Positions 17,301-26,635 of a DNA stretch of 64,000 nt are shown here, piece by piece; the stretch's first letter is position 1, and the number at the start of each line of letters is the position of its first letter. Source of the stretch: Chitinophaga terrae (ex Kim and Jung 2007) (GTDB lineage Bacteria > Bacteroidota > Bacteroidia > Chitinophagales > Chitinophagaceae). Made by a program: the position numbers and the translations under genes. The notes beneath the pieces were generated by a model that saw nothing but the letters and a program-made list of their open reading frames with translations, searched no databases and was not told the origin of the DNA. Location: the NCBI RefSeq assembly GCF_900107795.1, contig NZ_FNRL01000030.1, positions 1-64,000 on the forward strand, written 5' to 3'.

Positions 17301-18432
17301 AAACGGCAGCGTGACGGTAAGCCTCCAATATACCATGCAGCCCGATATGGAACGGGAGGGTACCATAGTCCTGGAAGTGAAAGATACAGGGATAGGGATA
17401 CCTGAAGACCAACATGAAAAGATCTTTCACCGGTTTTTCCAGTCAGATGTCCCTGAAAGCATGGTAAACCAGGGTACAGGCCTTGGCCTGGCCATTACAA
17501 GAGAATTTGTAAGGCTTCATGGAGGTAATATCACTGTTAAAAGTGAGCCGGGAAAAGGCTCCTGTTTTACCGTGATGCTGCCTGCGAGGAAGATGTTGAA
17601 CGTTCCTGCACTTCCGGAGGCTGATACGGCTGCTGTCAACGAACCAGAGTTCATCGATAAAAAGAGCAAGAAGAAGTCTTTGCTCCTGGTGGAAGACAAC
17701 GAGGACCTGCGTTTCTACCTGAAAGATAACCTGAAGGGGTTATATAATATCATAGAAGCGACTAACGGGCTGGAAGGCTGGGAGAAAACAAGGTCGCTCA
17801 TTCCTGACCTGGTGGTCAGCGACATAATGATGCCATTGATGGATGGGGTAGAACTGGCAAAGAAGATCCGCTCTGAAATGACTACTTCTCATATACCTAT
17901 TATTCTGCTTACCGCCATGGGCAGCGAAGAAAAACAATTGGAGGCCTTATCTGTTGGCGTAAACGACTACGTCACCAAGCCGTTTACCTACGAAATCCTG
18001 GTTTCCAGAATGAAAAATCTATTAGCCCAGCAAAAACACCTTCAGAAACGTTTCCAGCACGAGGTAGAGGTTAAACCCAGTGAGATCACTGTCACCTCTA
18101 TTGACGAGCAATTCTTAAAACAGGCATTGGAAATTGCTGAACGACAGATGGATAACCCGGGTTTTTCCATCGAAGATTTCAGCCGGGAAATGTTCGTTAG
18201 CCGCGTTACCTTATACCGGAAGATCATGTCGCTTACCGGCAAGTCGCCTTCCGATTTCATCCGATCCGTTCGGCTGAAAAGAGGAGCTCAATTATTACAG
18301 AAAAGCGGAATGTCGGTTTCCGAGGTGGCGTACCAGGTCGGGTTTAATGATCCGAAGGTATTCAGGAAGTTTTTTAAAGAAGAATTTAACATCACTCCCT
18401 CGCAATACGCGGCTAATCATAAAAGTGTTTAG
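14359..18432 (+). CDS. hybrid two-component system sensor/regulator (HTCS)
   Basis: This 1357-residue one-protein signalling system senses a glycan in the periplasm and activates its locus. It has a Sec signal (1-19), a long array of beta-propeller repeats (about 25-650; recurring WIGT/WVGT-x-GGLxRxD), a Y_Y_Y domain (about 720-800) and one transmembrane helix near 805-825. The histidine kinase has the phospho-acceptor in NVSHEFRTP (H858) and an ATPase with GIGIP and GTGLGLAI. The receiver domain has D1155 (SDIMMPLMDG), and an AraC-type DNA-binding domain ends the protein (about 1250-1355). All parts look intact. It sits directly upstream of, and on the same strand as, the SusC/SusD genes it likely activates. 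Confidence 0.95.
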   Translation: MRLQILIILLLQSLISFAQSEYFNFSKLNIQNGLSHNQVNAILKDSDGFVWIATVSGLNRFDGYSCRIFRTVHNDSTALKSNNIVSLYELPDRKMGVGTTEGLCIYNPDTERFNANGDAYLKELGLPGGWIKHIRKGGNGRYWFLYNDGKLFRYSASTKRSSAFPSSPREPGREKIIDMGETKDGKLWILYDSKLIEAYDAGSGKLLTASTVIQNGSSKPEDMYIDEDGDIWLWGFNTGIIFFNPATYSTRLIDKNTSPTRLNASIVNHVVQDSHGIIWIGTDHGGITLIDKKNNFKTENLVNIPDDPKSISQNSITAMYKDDRGIIWLGTYKLGVNYLNNSIVQFPYYRHQGARTTSLPYDDVNRFVEDRQGNLWIGTNGGGLIYFDRQKNTFKQYLHEPGNPNSLSNNVIVSLWMDHDNVLWIGTYVGGLNRFDGKRFTAYRHNNADTSSLSDDKVWEIFEDKDQQLWVGTLGGGLDRLDRRTGKFEHFKSEAVAPASERVSAILQDRKGNLWIGTDFGVSVHKPDGTRLRVYQYSAGKNGLSSSSIICLLEDSRENIWVGTREGLNIINSKTGGIQTFTVSEGLPDNLVLNILEDAHHSIWVSTSNGLCNIIPTQDKDSIRIAVVNYDENNNLQSREFNENAALKTAKGELVFGGPAGFNIIDPEKIGKHSYPAAITLTGFDILNKSIVPGQVVNNRVLLPEALPKLETVNLKYHENVFSIEFASLDFAASKYDKYAYRLKGFNTDWLYADGSQRRATYTNLDPGHYIFEVKALNKGGSWGPIKTLNINITPPFWRTPWAYIIYLLVSLCIFFLVRKMILDRIHMRFVLQQQRREADRIRAIDQIKTKFFTNVSHEFRTPLSLIIAPLDRIIKQTSNEEHRKQLNLVQRNAGRLLNLVNQLLDFRKIEVQEMKLHPSVGDIVRFTSDICFSFNDIAGKKNIHLSFTSDVDNLEVYFDKDKVEKILLNLISNAFKYTHENGSVTVSLQYTMQPDMEREGTIVLEVKDTGIGIPEDQHEKIFHRFFQSDVPESMVNQGTGLGLAITREFVRLHGGNITVKSEPGKGSCFTVMLPARKMLNVPALPEADTAAVNEPEFIDKKSKKKSLLLVEDNEDLRFYLKDNLKGLYNIIEATNGLEGWEKTRSLIPDLVVSDIMMPLMDGVELAKKIRSEMTTSHIPIILLTAMGSEEKQLEALSVGVNDYVTKPFTYEILVSRMKNLLAQQKHLQKRFQHEVEVKPSEITVTSIDEQFLKQALEIAERQMDNPGFSIEDFSREMFVSRVTLYRKIMSLTGKSPSDFIRSVRLKRGAQLLQKSGMSVSEVAYQVGFNDPKVFRKFFKEEFNITPSQYAANHKSV

Positions 18433-18884
18433 CAACCGGTTGTTACGCTGAAATCCCCCTGCCAGCAGGAGGTATTGTAACAAATTGACCTTGTATTTGA
18501 AACAATCTGGGACCGTCTCTCTTCTACTCAACAGTTAGTTTTACGGTACTTAATCCACGTATATGAAACTTCAATTGCTAATTGGCCTGAAAAGCTATTT
18601 GCGACTAATTGGGGCATTGAATGTATTTTCTACCCTTTACTTAGTACCACGTATTTCACCTCTCCCTACGCCATTTTTATCTACTGACCCGATACTGTTC
18701 GCCGGACGTCAGAAGCCGTTGGAGGAGTGAGGCCCCAGGCTTCCTGGCCGGAAGCTATTTCTCATAATCTGCAAAAACAAGTTACAAGCAACCATTTCGC
18801 GCCATACCAGGGCGTCTGGATTTTTATCCGGACTGCGAGAGTGCGGAACACAGGTTAAAATTTTGTCATTTTAAAGCAACACGT
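18433..18884. other. intergenic control region upstream of SusC
   Basis: This 452-bp gap between the hybrid sensor and SusC genes shows no coding pattern. It should contain the promoter of the SusC-SusD-SGBP operon and the sensor's DNA site. I could not identify a convincing TAnnTTTG promoter or terminator. Confidence 0.5.
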
Positions 18885-21800
18885 ATGAACTCAACCAAAA
18901 TTAAGCGCTTCCAGATTGCGTTGTTGGGGCTGATGCTGCTGGGATTATTCTTCTCTGCAGACGTTTATGCTCAAACAGCCAAGATTGGCGGAATTGTAAT
19001 CAATCAAAAAACATCCTCCCCTATCCCGGGAGCTACCATCACGGTAAAAGGTCTCCGTCAGCATGCGATTACCGACGAGGATGGCCGTTTCAGTATCGCT
19101 GCTTCGGCCGGCGATGTACTGGTATTTTCCATGATAGGTTATCAAAAGAAGGAAGTAACTGTAGGCAAGAACACAAACCTGAGAGTAGAGCTGGAAGACA
19201 ACGTTTCCCAACTGGAAGATGTGGTGGTGATAGGTTATGGTAAAACAAAGCGTAAAGATGTTACCGGTTCCATTTCTTCTGTAAGCGGCGACGAGATCAG
19301 GAAAACACAGCCGGTTACTTTCGACCAGGCTTTACAGGGAAAAGTACCCGGGCTGGTGGTACAACAGATCTCCGGGCAGCCGGGTGGAGCGGTATCTGTA
19401 CAGCTTCGCGGTCTTTCCTCTTTTGGCGGCAGCGCCCCTATGTATGTAATTGACGGCGTGATAATAGGAGGAACAGCCAACCTGGGAGCAGGAACGAACC
19501 CGCTGGCTGGTATCAACCCCTCTGAAATTGAGTCTATCGACGTCCTGAAAGATGCTTCCGCAACAGCTATCTACGGCTCGCAGGCTACCAACGGCGTGAT
19601 CGTGATCACTACAAAAAGAGGACTGGTGGCGCCTCCTGCCATCTCTTACGATATGTACATGGGCTACCAGCAGATCCCGAAAAGATTGCCACTAATGAAC
19701 CTGAGAGAATATGCCACTTTTATTAATGAAAGAAATAAAGGTATAGGCTGGGGATTTGATACCCGCGAAGAATTTGTGAATCCTCAATACCTGGGTGAAG
19801 GAACCGACTGGCAGAAAGAACTTTTCAGGAATGCCCCTATGTCTAATCATTCCCTTACTATAAACGGTGGCGATGTAAGAACGCAATACCTGCTTTCAGG
19901 TTCTTTTTTTAAACAGGAAGGTATTGCTGTAGGATCTGACTTCCAACGCCTTTCAGTTCGCCTGAACCTCGACAATAAAACGACCAACTGGTTAAAGATC
20001 GGTACCAGCCTGCAGCTGGTGAATATTAAAGAAAATGTGAACACCTCAGGGTCTAGTGTGATCAATACAGCATTGAGCCAAACACCGGATATTGCGGTGA
20101 AAAACCCTGACGGAAGCTGGGGCGGGAACTACAATCCCGACGGCTGGGTGAACAATAATATTGTCAACCCATACGCCATCGCCCTGATCAATAAAGACCA
20201 GGTGAACAGGAACCAGCTGTTTGGAAATTTATACGCTGAGATCCAGTTCTACAAAGATCTCAGTCTCCGCAATGAAGCGACTATCAGTTACTCTACCGCC
20301 ACAGAAGACAGGTTTAATCCTACCTACACCTTTGGCCTGGTTAAAAATACACTCAACAGCGCTTCCTATATCTATAACCAGAACCAGTTCACTACTATCA
20401 GGAACTATCTTACTTATACCCATGATTTCCAGGGCCGTTACAATGTGAACGCATTGCTGGGACACGAAGCCCAGGTGAGTACCAACGAAGGCTCCAGCGC
20501 TACCAGGAATAATTTTCCTTCCAACAATGTACAGGTGATCAGTAGCGGAGACCCTACCACCGCCACTAATACGGGAACAAAGGGACAAAATGCGCTGGAA
20601 TCCTATTTCGGCAGGGTGAACTTTGGGTTGGATGATAAATACCTGTTCACCGTCAACCTGCGGGCAGACGGATCTTCCAAGTTTGCGCCAGATAACCGTT
20701 GGGTGAACACTTACTCCGGCGCCTTCGCATGGAAGCTCAAAAATGAAGAATTCCTGAAGCAATCCAGGAACGTAAACGATTTAAAACTGAAACAGGGATA
20801 TGGTCTGACCAATAACCAGAATATCAGGGACTATGCGTATACTTCTACCTTAACTACGGTAGCTACAGGCCTTACCGGTATAGCCCAGCTTACAGTGAAT
20901 GTGGGCAACCCGCTTGTGCAGTGGGAAAAAACCAAGTATGCAAACATAGGCCTGGAGGGTACGTTGTTTAACTGGCGATTGAATTTTGCCTTAGACGTAT
21001 ATAACCGCAGAACAGACGGCCTGGTGATGCAAATACCGCTTCCATTATATTCCGGTACTTCAATTGGTTATGCGCCGGGTGCATTGGATGCTCCTTATGT
21101 TAACATAGGAACGGTTAATAACAAAGGTTTTGACTTCAGGATCAGCTCAACCAATATCCAGACGAAGAAGTTTAGCTGGAAAACTGATATCACCGTTTCA
21201 AGGAATATTAATGAAGTGCTCAAACTGAATACAGATGGCGCATCTCTCAACCGTGAATACACCAATACGGTGGTAGGCAGATCGATCGGCGAGTTTTATG
21301 GTTATGTGATAGACGGTGGAGTATTTGCTACGGCGAAGGAATTGGAAACGCATCCCCGTCCGGCCAAGAACAAAGTGCCTGCACCTGTAGGCGCCAGCGG
21401 CGGAAGCATCTGGTTCGGAGACCTGAAATTCAAAGACCTGGATGGTGATGGAGTTATCGACGAGGCCGACCAGACTTTCCTGGGCTCGCCAATCCCTAAA
21501 TACCAGATTGGTTTTAATAATAGTTTCTCCTATAAAAATTTCGATCTGAATATCTTTTTCAATGCCAATATTGGCAACAAAGTATTCAACCAGCTGCGGA
21601 AAAATGGAGAATATCCCGGCACCAGCTTTGGTTACCTGCGTAACCTCATGAATTATGCGCAACTGGAACTGATAGATCCTAAAGGTTCGGCTACCGACAT
21701 CAATAATGTGTATGTTAAGAACCCTGAAACCAGGGTAGTAGGTATGAGGAATGATAATACGAATGACAATAACAGGAACTCAGACAAGTTCGTGGAAAAC

Positions 21801-22046
21801 GGCAGCTTCCTGCGTTGCAAGAATATTACTTTAGGTTATTCTTTCCCTGAAAAATTACTCAGCAAGATCAGTATTCACTACCTGCGGGTGTATTTCAATG
21901 TTACCAACGCCTTTATTATCTCCAAGTATTCGGGAATGGATCCTGAGATCGGATCATGGGACCCGTTAAATGCAGGAATTGACAACGGATTTTACCCGCA
22001 ACCCCGCGTATACACAATTGGAGCGAATATTAAACTGACCAAATAA
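18885..22046 (+). CDS. SusC/RagA family TonB-dependent glycan importer
   Basis: This 1053-residue outer-membrane transporter imports oligosaccharides captured with its SusD partner. It has a Sec signal (1-29, ending DVYAQ), a carboxypeptidase-regulatory-like domain (about 32-115; GGIVINQKTSSPIPGATITVKG), a TonB-box/plug region (VVVIGYGKTKRKDVTGSISSV, then GKVPGLVVQQISGQPGG and LKDASATAIYGSQATNGVI), and a C-terminal 22-strand barrel ending in an aromatic-rich tail. It lacks the N-terminal STN signalling domain found in the other two SusC proteins here. That fits control by the hybrid sensor rather than by a sigma/FecR pair. Confidence 0.95.
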   Translation: MNSTKIKRFQIALLGLMLLGLFFSADVYAQTAKIGGIVINQKTSSPIPGATITVKGLRQHAITDEDGRFSIAASAGDVLVFSMIGYQKKEVTVGKNTNLRVELEDNVSQLEDVVVIGYGKTKRKDVTGSISSVSGDEIRKTQPVTFDQALQGKVPGLVVQQISGQPGGAVSVQLRGLSSFGGSAPMYVIDGVIIGGTANLGAGTNPLAGINPSEIESIDVLKDASATAIYGSQATNGVIVITTKRGLVAPPAISYDMYMGYQQIPKRLPLMNLREYATFINERNKGIGWGFDTREEFVNPQYLGEGTDWQKELFRNAPMSNHSLTINGGDVRTQYLLSGSFFKQEGIAVGSDFQRLSVRLNLDNKTTNWLKIGTSLQLVNIKENVNTSGSSVINTALSQTPDIAVKNPDGSWGGNYNPDGWVNNNIVNPYAIALINKDQVNRNQLFGNLYAEIQFYKDLSLRNEATISYSTATEDRFNPTYTFGLVKNTLNSASYIYNQNQFTTIRNYLTYTHDFQGRYNVNALLGHEAQVSTNEGSSATRNNFPSNNVQVISSGDPTTATNTGTKGQNALESYFGRVNFGLDDKYLFTVNLRADGSSKFAPDNRWVNTYSGAFAWKLKNEEFLKQSRNVNDLKLKQGYGLTNNQNIRDYAYTSTLTTVATGLTGIAQLTVNVGNPLVQWEKTKYANIGLEGTLFNWRLNFALDVYNRRTDGLVMQIPLPLYSGTSIGYAPGALDAPYVNIGTVNNKGFDFRISSTNIQTKKFSWKTDITVSRNINEVLKLNTDGASLNREYTNTVVGRSIGEFYGYVIDGGVFATAKELETHPRPAKNKVPAPVGASGGSIWFGDLKFKDLDGDGVIDEADQTFLGSPIPKYQIGFNNSFSYKNFDLNIFFNANIGNKVFNQLRKNGEYPGTSFGYLRNLMNYAQLELIDPKGSATDINNVYVKNPETRVVGMRNDNTNDNNRNSDKFVENGSFLRCKNITLGYSFPEKLLSKISIHYLRVYFNVTNAFIISKYSGMDPEIGSWDPLNAGIDNGFYPQPRVYTIGANIKLTK

Positions 22047-22073
22047 AGGCATTCATCTTAATACCTGATTAGT

Positions 22074-23648
22074 ATGAAGACATTAATAAAAAAATTACTC
22101 TACTGCCAGATAATGATAATAGTGTTGGCAGGATGTTCAAAGAGTTTCCTGGACCGTCCGCCACTGTCGCAGATCAGCGCAGATAATTTTTATCAGTCAA
22201 GCAACGACCTGAGATTGGCAACAGCGGCGCTGTATGCAGGTACTCCCTGGGGCGAGTGGAATTACAGTTGTTACCTGCCAATAGGTGATGTATTAAGCGG
22301 CAACATGTCGGTAGGTTATTGGCGAGATGCCGTTCAGCTGAACACGTTTGCCATTACCGGCGCCAATGAGATCATGGTAGCCAACTGGAGAGCGTTCTAC
22401 AAAGTTGTCGCGCATTGCAACGTTACTATCAAAGCGATCGAGGAGAAAACTCCTGATTCTGTTCCTTTGCTTAACAAGAATGCAGCCATCGCAGAAGCGC
22501 GCTTTATCAGGGGCTTTATATACTATAACCTGGCAGTTTTATGGGGGGCGGTACCTATTATAGAAGATAACAGCAAGCTTGTTGTTACTCCGCTGGTTAA
22601 CCGTGTAAAAACTGAACATGTATACCAGTTTGCGATCAACGACCTGCGATTTGCAGCCGAACATCTGCCTGTTACAGATGTGGCCGGGCGGGTAACCACC
22701 TGGTCGGCGCAGGGAATGCTGGCAAAAGCTTACCTGACAATTGCGGGGCTGAACCAGAATGGTTCGCGCAACACCGCCTTGCTCGACAGTGCAAAGAAAT
22801 ATGCGGGCAATGTTTGCAAGAACAGCGGGTTAGCGCTGCTGCCTAATTACGCCAACCTGTTCAAAGCGCAATTCAATGATAATCCGGAGTCCCTGTTTGC
22901 ATTGCAGTGGGCGCCCGGCGGCGGATGGCTGGAAGGAAATATGTTGCAGATCTATTCTTCCGGCGGAACCGAAATTTCACCGAACGGAACGGCCGGCTGG
23001 TTTGGTATTGGGCCAACCGTAGATATGTTCAGGCTCTATACATTAAAAGATTCGATCAGGCGGAAAGCTACTTTTATGCTGAAAGGCGATCATTATCCTG
23101 AACTGAATGCGGCCGGCGGCGGGTTTACCTTTACCGGCGACAATGCCTTAAAGAAGCATATCATAGGAACCAATAAAGACAACAACGCCCCAACTATGAA
23201 CTTGTTCTCATCCATTGAACATAATGCGTTGTTGCGATTGGCAGATGTGTACCTGATATACGCAGAATCTATACTCGGTAACAACACCAACACCACCGAT
23301 GGCGAAGCACTTCTTTACTTTAATAAAGTGCGGGAAAGGGCCGGCCTGGCGCCTGCAACCAAGGTGAATGCTGATAGCCTGATGATTGAGCGCCGGATAG
23401 AGTTAGCAGGAGAGGGGCACTATTGGACAGATCTCGTAAGATTGTCTTACTACAACTCTAAAAAAGCGATTAGTATACTGGTAGGTGAAAAACGTGTACC
23501 ATTTAGTTACACAGATGGCGTAATAACAGAAAAAGACCCTTGGGGACCAATCACTCCGCCTACTGTCAACACTTTCACTTTCCCGCTTCCATCATCTGAA
23601 ATCACAGCTAATCCGAAATTACTGGAAGCGCCGGTATCTTATTATTAA
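22074..23648 (+). CDS. SusD/RagB family surface glycan-binding lipoprotein
   Basis: This 524-residue lipoprotein caps the SusC barrel 27 bp upstream and binds the glycan. The signal peptide ends in a lipobox (IVLAGCSKSF, Cys at residue 21), and the mature start SFLDRPPLSQIS is typical. TPR-like helices of the SusD N-terminal domain follow (EARFIRGFIYYNLAVLWGAVPII). The C-terminal half carries LLRLADVYLIYAE, YFNKVRERAGL and IERRIELAGEGHYWTDLVR, all family hallmarks. Confidence 0.95.
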   Translation: MKTLIKKLLYCQIMIIVLAGCSKSFLDRPPLSQISADNFYQSSNDLRLATAALYAGTPWGEWNYSCYLPIGDVLSGNMSVGYWRDAVQLNTFAITGANEIMVANWRAFYKVVAHCNVTIKAIEEKTPDSVPLLNKNAAIAEARFIRGFIYYNLAVLWGAVPIIEDNSKLVVTPLVNRVKTEHVYQFAINDLRFAAEHLPVTDVAGRVTTWSAQGMLAKAYLTIAGLNQNGSRNTALLDSAKKYAGNVCKNSGLALLPNYANLFKAQFNDNPESLFALQWAPGGGWLEGNMLQIYSSGGTEISPNGTAGWFGIGPTVDMFRLYTLKDSIRRKATFMLKGDHYPELNAAGGGFTFTGDNALKKHIIGTNKDNNAPTMNLFSSIEHNALLRLADVYLIYAESILGNNTNTTDGEALLYFNKVRERAGLAPATKVNADSLMIERRIELAGEGHYWTDLVRLSYYNSKKAISILVGEKRVPFSYTDGVITEKDPWGPITPPTVNTFTFPLPSSEITANPKLLEAPVSYY

Positions 23649-23665
23649 GCTAAAAAATATTTCCA

Positions 23666-24883
23666 GTGGATAAAATATTTTCTAACTCAACCAGCAACCG
23701 TTTACTGTTATTTTTTTTGGCATTGGTTGCAATGGCAGGACAATCTGCCTGCAGAAAAGATGAACAAAAAGCAGGACCTGTAATCACTCACGTGAGAAAT
23801 TACGCTGCATCTCCTAATGATACGTTGGTGACCTCCGTATTTGCCGGCCAGTGGGTTGTATTATCCGGCCATGGCCTCAGCGATGCTTTGCAGGTAAGTT
23901 TCAACGGCGTACCTGCTTCCATAAAAAGCGTAATGTTCTCTGATACCACCGCAGTGATGCAGGTGCCGGCTGTTATACCTTTCCCTACTATCCCGGCCGA
24001 AAAGCTAAACGTAATAACATATGTAACTTCAAAAGGAACGACTAGTTACAAGTTTGATATCCTGGCGCCACCGCCAACGATAACATCCATTTCAAACGAA
24101 AATGCCAAGGCAGGCGATTCTGTATATATTTATGGCTCCAACCTTTTCTTTATAGAAAAGCTTTCCTTCGCCGGGGAAGTGATCAGCGATTTCTCGATGG
24201 CTGCAGACGGTACCGTTGTTGGCTTTATACTGCCACATCTGGCTCATAGCGGTAAGGTTATTGTTACTACAAAATCAGGAGTCGATTCTACCAGGTTTAA
24301 TGTAAACGATCCGGTAACCGGCGTGATTTGCAACTTCGATGACATCAACCCGTTCTCCTGGGGCACCAACCTGGAAAACAGCAGCACTGAATTCCCCGGG
24401 AACAGCGGCACCTATGCTGTATTAAAGAATGATGTACTGGCGGCAGGCGACGGTACATGGTGGAACAACCAGCGAAGCATCAATACAAACAATGTACAAT
24501 GGATTCCTAAAGATAGCCTTAACACCGCGATCGACGGGTATGCATTGAAGTTTGAATTGAATGTACCATCAACATGGAATGGAACAACCCTCTATGTAGT
24601 ACGGAATTACGACATGGCGTTCCTTGCCAGGTACGAACCCTGGGTAAGCTCAACAGGCGCCGCGGTGAACTATTCCGCCAAAGGATGGCGAACAGTAACC
24701 ATTCCGCTCACCATGTTCAGAACCAACAGCGGGAAAGGAGTAAGTGCAGGCAGCCTGACTGAATTGCTGGGCGCTGATGCTTTCAGTCCTATTAATATCC
24801 AAACGGCCAATTTCCTTTCTGTACCAACTGCCACAGGTTTTTACGGGGCGATAGACAATATCAGGATCGTAAAGATCAAGTAA
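23666..24883 (+). CDS. IPT/TIG-domain surface glycan-binding lipoprotein (SGBP)
   Basis: This 405-residue protein begins at a GTG, 17 bp after SusD. A lipoprotein signal ends AMAGQSACRKD, placing it on the cell surface. Two IPT/TIG Ig-like domains follow (about 40-130 and 133-215; VVLSGHGLSDALQVSFNG and SVYIYGSNLFFIEKLSF). The C-terminal domain (about 220-400; VICNFDDINPFSWGTN...GTWWNN) resembles the binding domain of Bacteroides xyloglucan SGBP-B proteins. The family binds polysaccharide at the surface without hydrolysing it. The resemblance suggests a beta-glucan-backbone ligand but does not prove one. Confidence 0.85.
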   Translation: MDKIFSNSTSNRLLLFFLALVAMAGQSACRKDEQKAGPVITHVRNYAASPNDTLVTSVFAGQWVVLSGHGLSDALQVSFNGVPASIKSVMFSDTTAVMQVPAVIPFPTIPAEKLNVITYVTSKGTTSYKFDILAPPPTITSISNENAKAGDSVYIYGSNLFFIEKLSFAGEVISDFSMAADGTVVGFILPHLAHSGKVIVTTKSGVDSTRFNVNDPVTGVICNFDDINPFSWGTNLENSSTEFPGNSGTYAVLKNDVLAAGDGTWWNNQRSINTNNVQWIPKDSLNTAIDGYALKFELNVPSTWNGTTLYVVRNYDMAFLARYEPWVSSTGAAVNYSAKGWRTVTIPLTMFRTNSGKGVSAGSLTELLGADAFSPINIQTANFLSVPTATGFYGAIDNIRIVKIK

Positions 24884-25014
24884 GGAACTAACAAGGTTTT
24901 GAAGAATGGCGAAAAAGCATGCTGGCTAATAGAACATTACATGCCAATTACCATTCCAGACAATATCGCTGTTGTATTCAAAAAATAATACAATAAGCCG
25001 GTTAAAGTGTAACG

Positions 25015-25052
25015 AAAAGTCTCCCGCCTGAAAGCCGGGGGACTTTTCTTTT
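25015..25052 (+). terminator. Rho-independent terminator after the SusC-SusD-SGBP operon
   Basis: AAAAGTCTCCCG (from 25015) pairs with CCGGGGGACTTTT (ending about 25047), with one bulge, and is followed by CTTTTT. It lies 130 bp after the SGBP stop and closes the operon. Confidence 0.75.
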
Positions 25053-25164
25053 TGGCAAACCATTCTTTTGGGTTTTATGTTTAACACAGAGTTTAAATGG
25101 AATTTGTAAGATTGTATGGCACTCACCGGTGACCCTACAACTGTTAAACTTTAAATAGTAAGCT

Positions 25165-25449
25165 ATGCCTGTTCCTGCAACTGTCAAGACAACTGTTTTG
25201 ACCATGCTTTATATTGTCGGTATTTTAATGGTTTACCCGCTTTTATCTTATTACCTGGGCCTGGGGCGTTTACTGCCGGCATTCCCCAACCAGGTTTACA
25301 TCCATGTTTACTGCAGCGGGCCGCTATTGATCATCGTCGGATTTTTGTTGTTCTTTGTTTACCGGCAGCGCTTTCCGGGATCGGTTTTCTTTCTTATTGG
25401 CATATTGTGTATTGCGGCTGTTTTATATGAAGTAAGAGAAGGATGGTAA
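25165..25449 (+). CDS. small membrane protein, unknown function
   Basis: This 94-residue protein consists of three hydrophobic segments (about 9-30, 45-65 and 70-88) with short loops, including a positively charged loop FVYRQRFPGS. It is not recognised. It lies between two terminated units and has a start codon preceded by an AT-rich leader. Hydrophobic small proteins are common and hard to verify; composition and position favour a real gene. Confidence 0.55.
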   Translation: MPVPATVKTTVLTMLYIVGILMVYPLLSYYLGLGRLLPAFPNQVYIHVYCSGPLLIIVGFLLFFVYRQRFPGSVFFLIGILCIAAVLYEVREGW

Positions 25450-25517
25450 AAAGAATTAGTTATAAGTAACTTTGTTGGTGTTCGGCCAGGCATAAACGGG
25501 CCAATATCAACAAACCC

Positions 25518-26495
25518 ATGATGAAATGTTTTACGACTGCTTTCCTGCTGTTATCTGTGATCGTTGCCGGGGCGCAGGGGATAGAGGATGAAGATGGCGA
25601 TATGCCACGGTTACGGACATACGATAGTACTTATAGTTTAGCATCGTTGGTGACGCGGGATCTCTCGCGCAACCAGGAAAGAAGATACAGGTATACCGAT
25701 CCGGCTTCTCTTGTGGGGCAGCAGATCATTTTCCTGCAACGCAACCGTGGTTTCAAAGGCGGGGAGTTCACGAAAGAAGATACAGTGTTCTTTGTGTTCC
25801 GCTCCCATTCTGTGCCTGTCGGCGCATTGCTCACCACTGAAATGAAGAGTTTTTTACGCCAGCCTTCTAATCACCTGTATGTGGCGGATGTTACCAACAA
25901 GCTGCCGAAATATGAACTTGCGGAAAAGACGGGCGAACAAACCAGCATCTATAAACCCACCCTGTATTGGAATAGGGCGACTAACGTACTGTTTCCCGGC
26001 ACTGATTATTCTGATCTCGAAAACAAGACCTTTACCATTACCGGCGCTAAACTAAACGCGAAAGCGGCGGTTCCTTTTTATGAGTTTGAATTGAAAGATG
26101 ATGCCGGTGAAACCATTACCTGGAAAGTAAAGATTACAGACCTGCGGAGCTATGATGTGGCAATAAGCGGGCAGCTGGCTAAACTGCGCGAAACCTGGTT
26201 GAATAAGAACTTCTACATGTACAGGAAAGGATACTTTTATGTAAAGCCCGGTTATACCAATATCCTCGACGGAAAAAGATATGAATACGCCGATGATAAA
26301 AAGTGGCATTGCACCGCTGTTAAGTTCTTAATGAACGAGCATTTCAGGTTTGCTGCATTATATATTGTGTTGGAAGATGATGAAGGAACAACATTGGCTG
26401 TTACGCCGGAATACGACCGCTTTGCAGGCGACCTGCCGGCGGAGCATCTTTATACGGAAGAGGAGTACCTGAAGTTAAAGGCTGGGAAAAAATAA
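25518..26495 (+). CDS. exported protein of unknown function
   Basis: This 325-residue protein has a Sec signal (1-19, ending IVAGAQG) and an acidic mature start. The rest alternates beta strands and polar loops (LVGQQIIFLQRN, FTITGAKLNAKAAVPFYEFELKDDAGETITWKVKI, YFYVKPGYTNILDGKRYEY), suggesting a beta-rich periplasmic fold. No catalytic signature was recognised. It follows the 94-residue membrane protein by 68 bp and may share its promoter. Confidence 0.7.
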   Translation: MMKCFTTAFLLLSVIVAGAQGIEDEDGDMPRLRTYDSTYSLASLVTRDLSRNQERRYRYTDPASLVGQQIIFLQRNRGFKGGEFTKEDTVFFVFRSHSVPVGALLTTEMKSFLRQPSNHLYVADVTNKLPKYELAEKTGEQTSIYKPTLYWNRATNVLFPGTDYSDLENKTFTITGAKLNAKAAVPFYEFELKDDAGETITWKVKITDLRSYDVAISGQLAKLRETWLNKNFYMYRKGYFYVKPGYTNILDGKRYEYADDKKWHCTAVKFLMNEHFRFAALYIVLEDDEGTTLAVTPEYDRFAGDLPAEHLYTEEEYLKLKAGKK

Positions 26496-26580
26496 TTTTC
26501 TTTCCGAAAATATAGGAGATATTGCCGCATTGTCGCTCGCCGTGCAGGCAGCGGCAATGTGATACCTGCAATTAGAAAAA

Positions 26581-26610
26581 GCAACCGGGGAGAAATCTCT
26601 CCCCGGTTGC
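26581..26610 (-). terminator. strong Rho-independent terminator (minus-strand orientation)
   Basis: GCAACCGGGGAG (26581-26592) pairs perfectly with CTCCCCGGTTGC (26599-26610). The T-run (TTTTTC) follows the stem on the minus strand, and no T-run follows on the plus strand. It therefore mainly ends minus-strand transcripts, such as that of the small gene at 26636-26758. Confidence 0.75.
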
Positions 26611-26635
26611 CTTAGATCTTAACTGAGTCGCCAGT

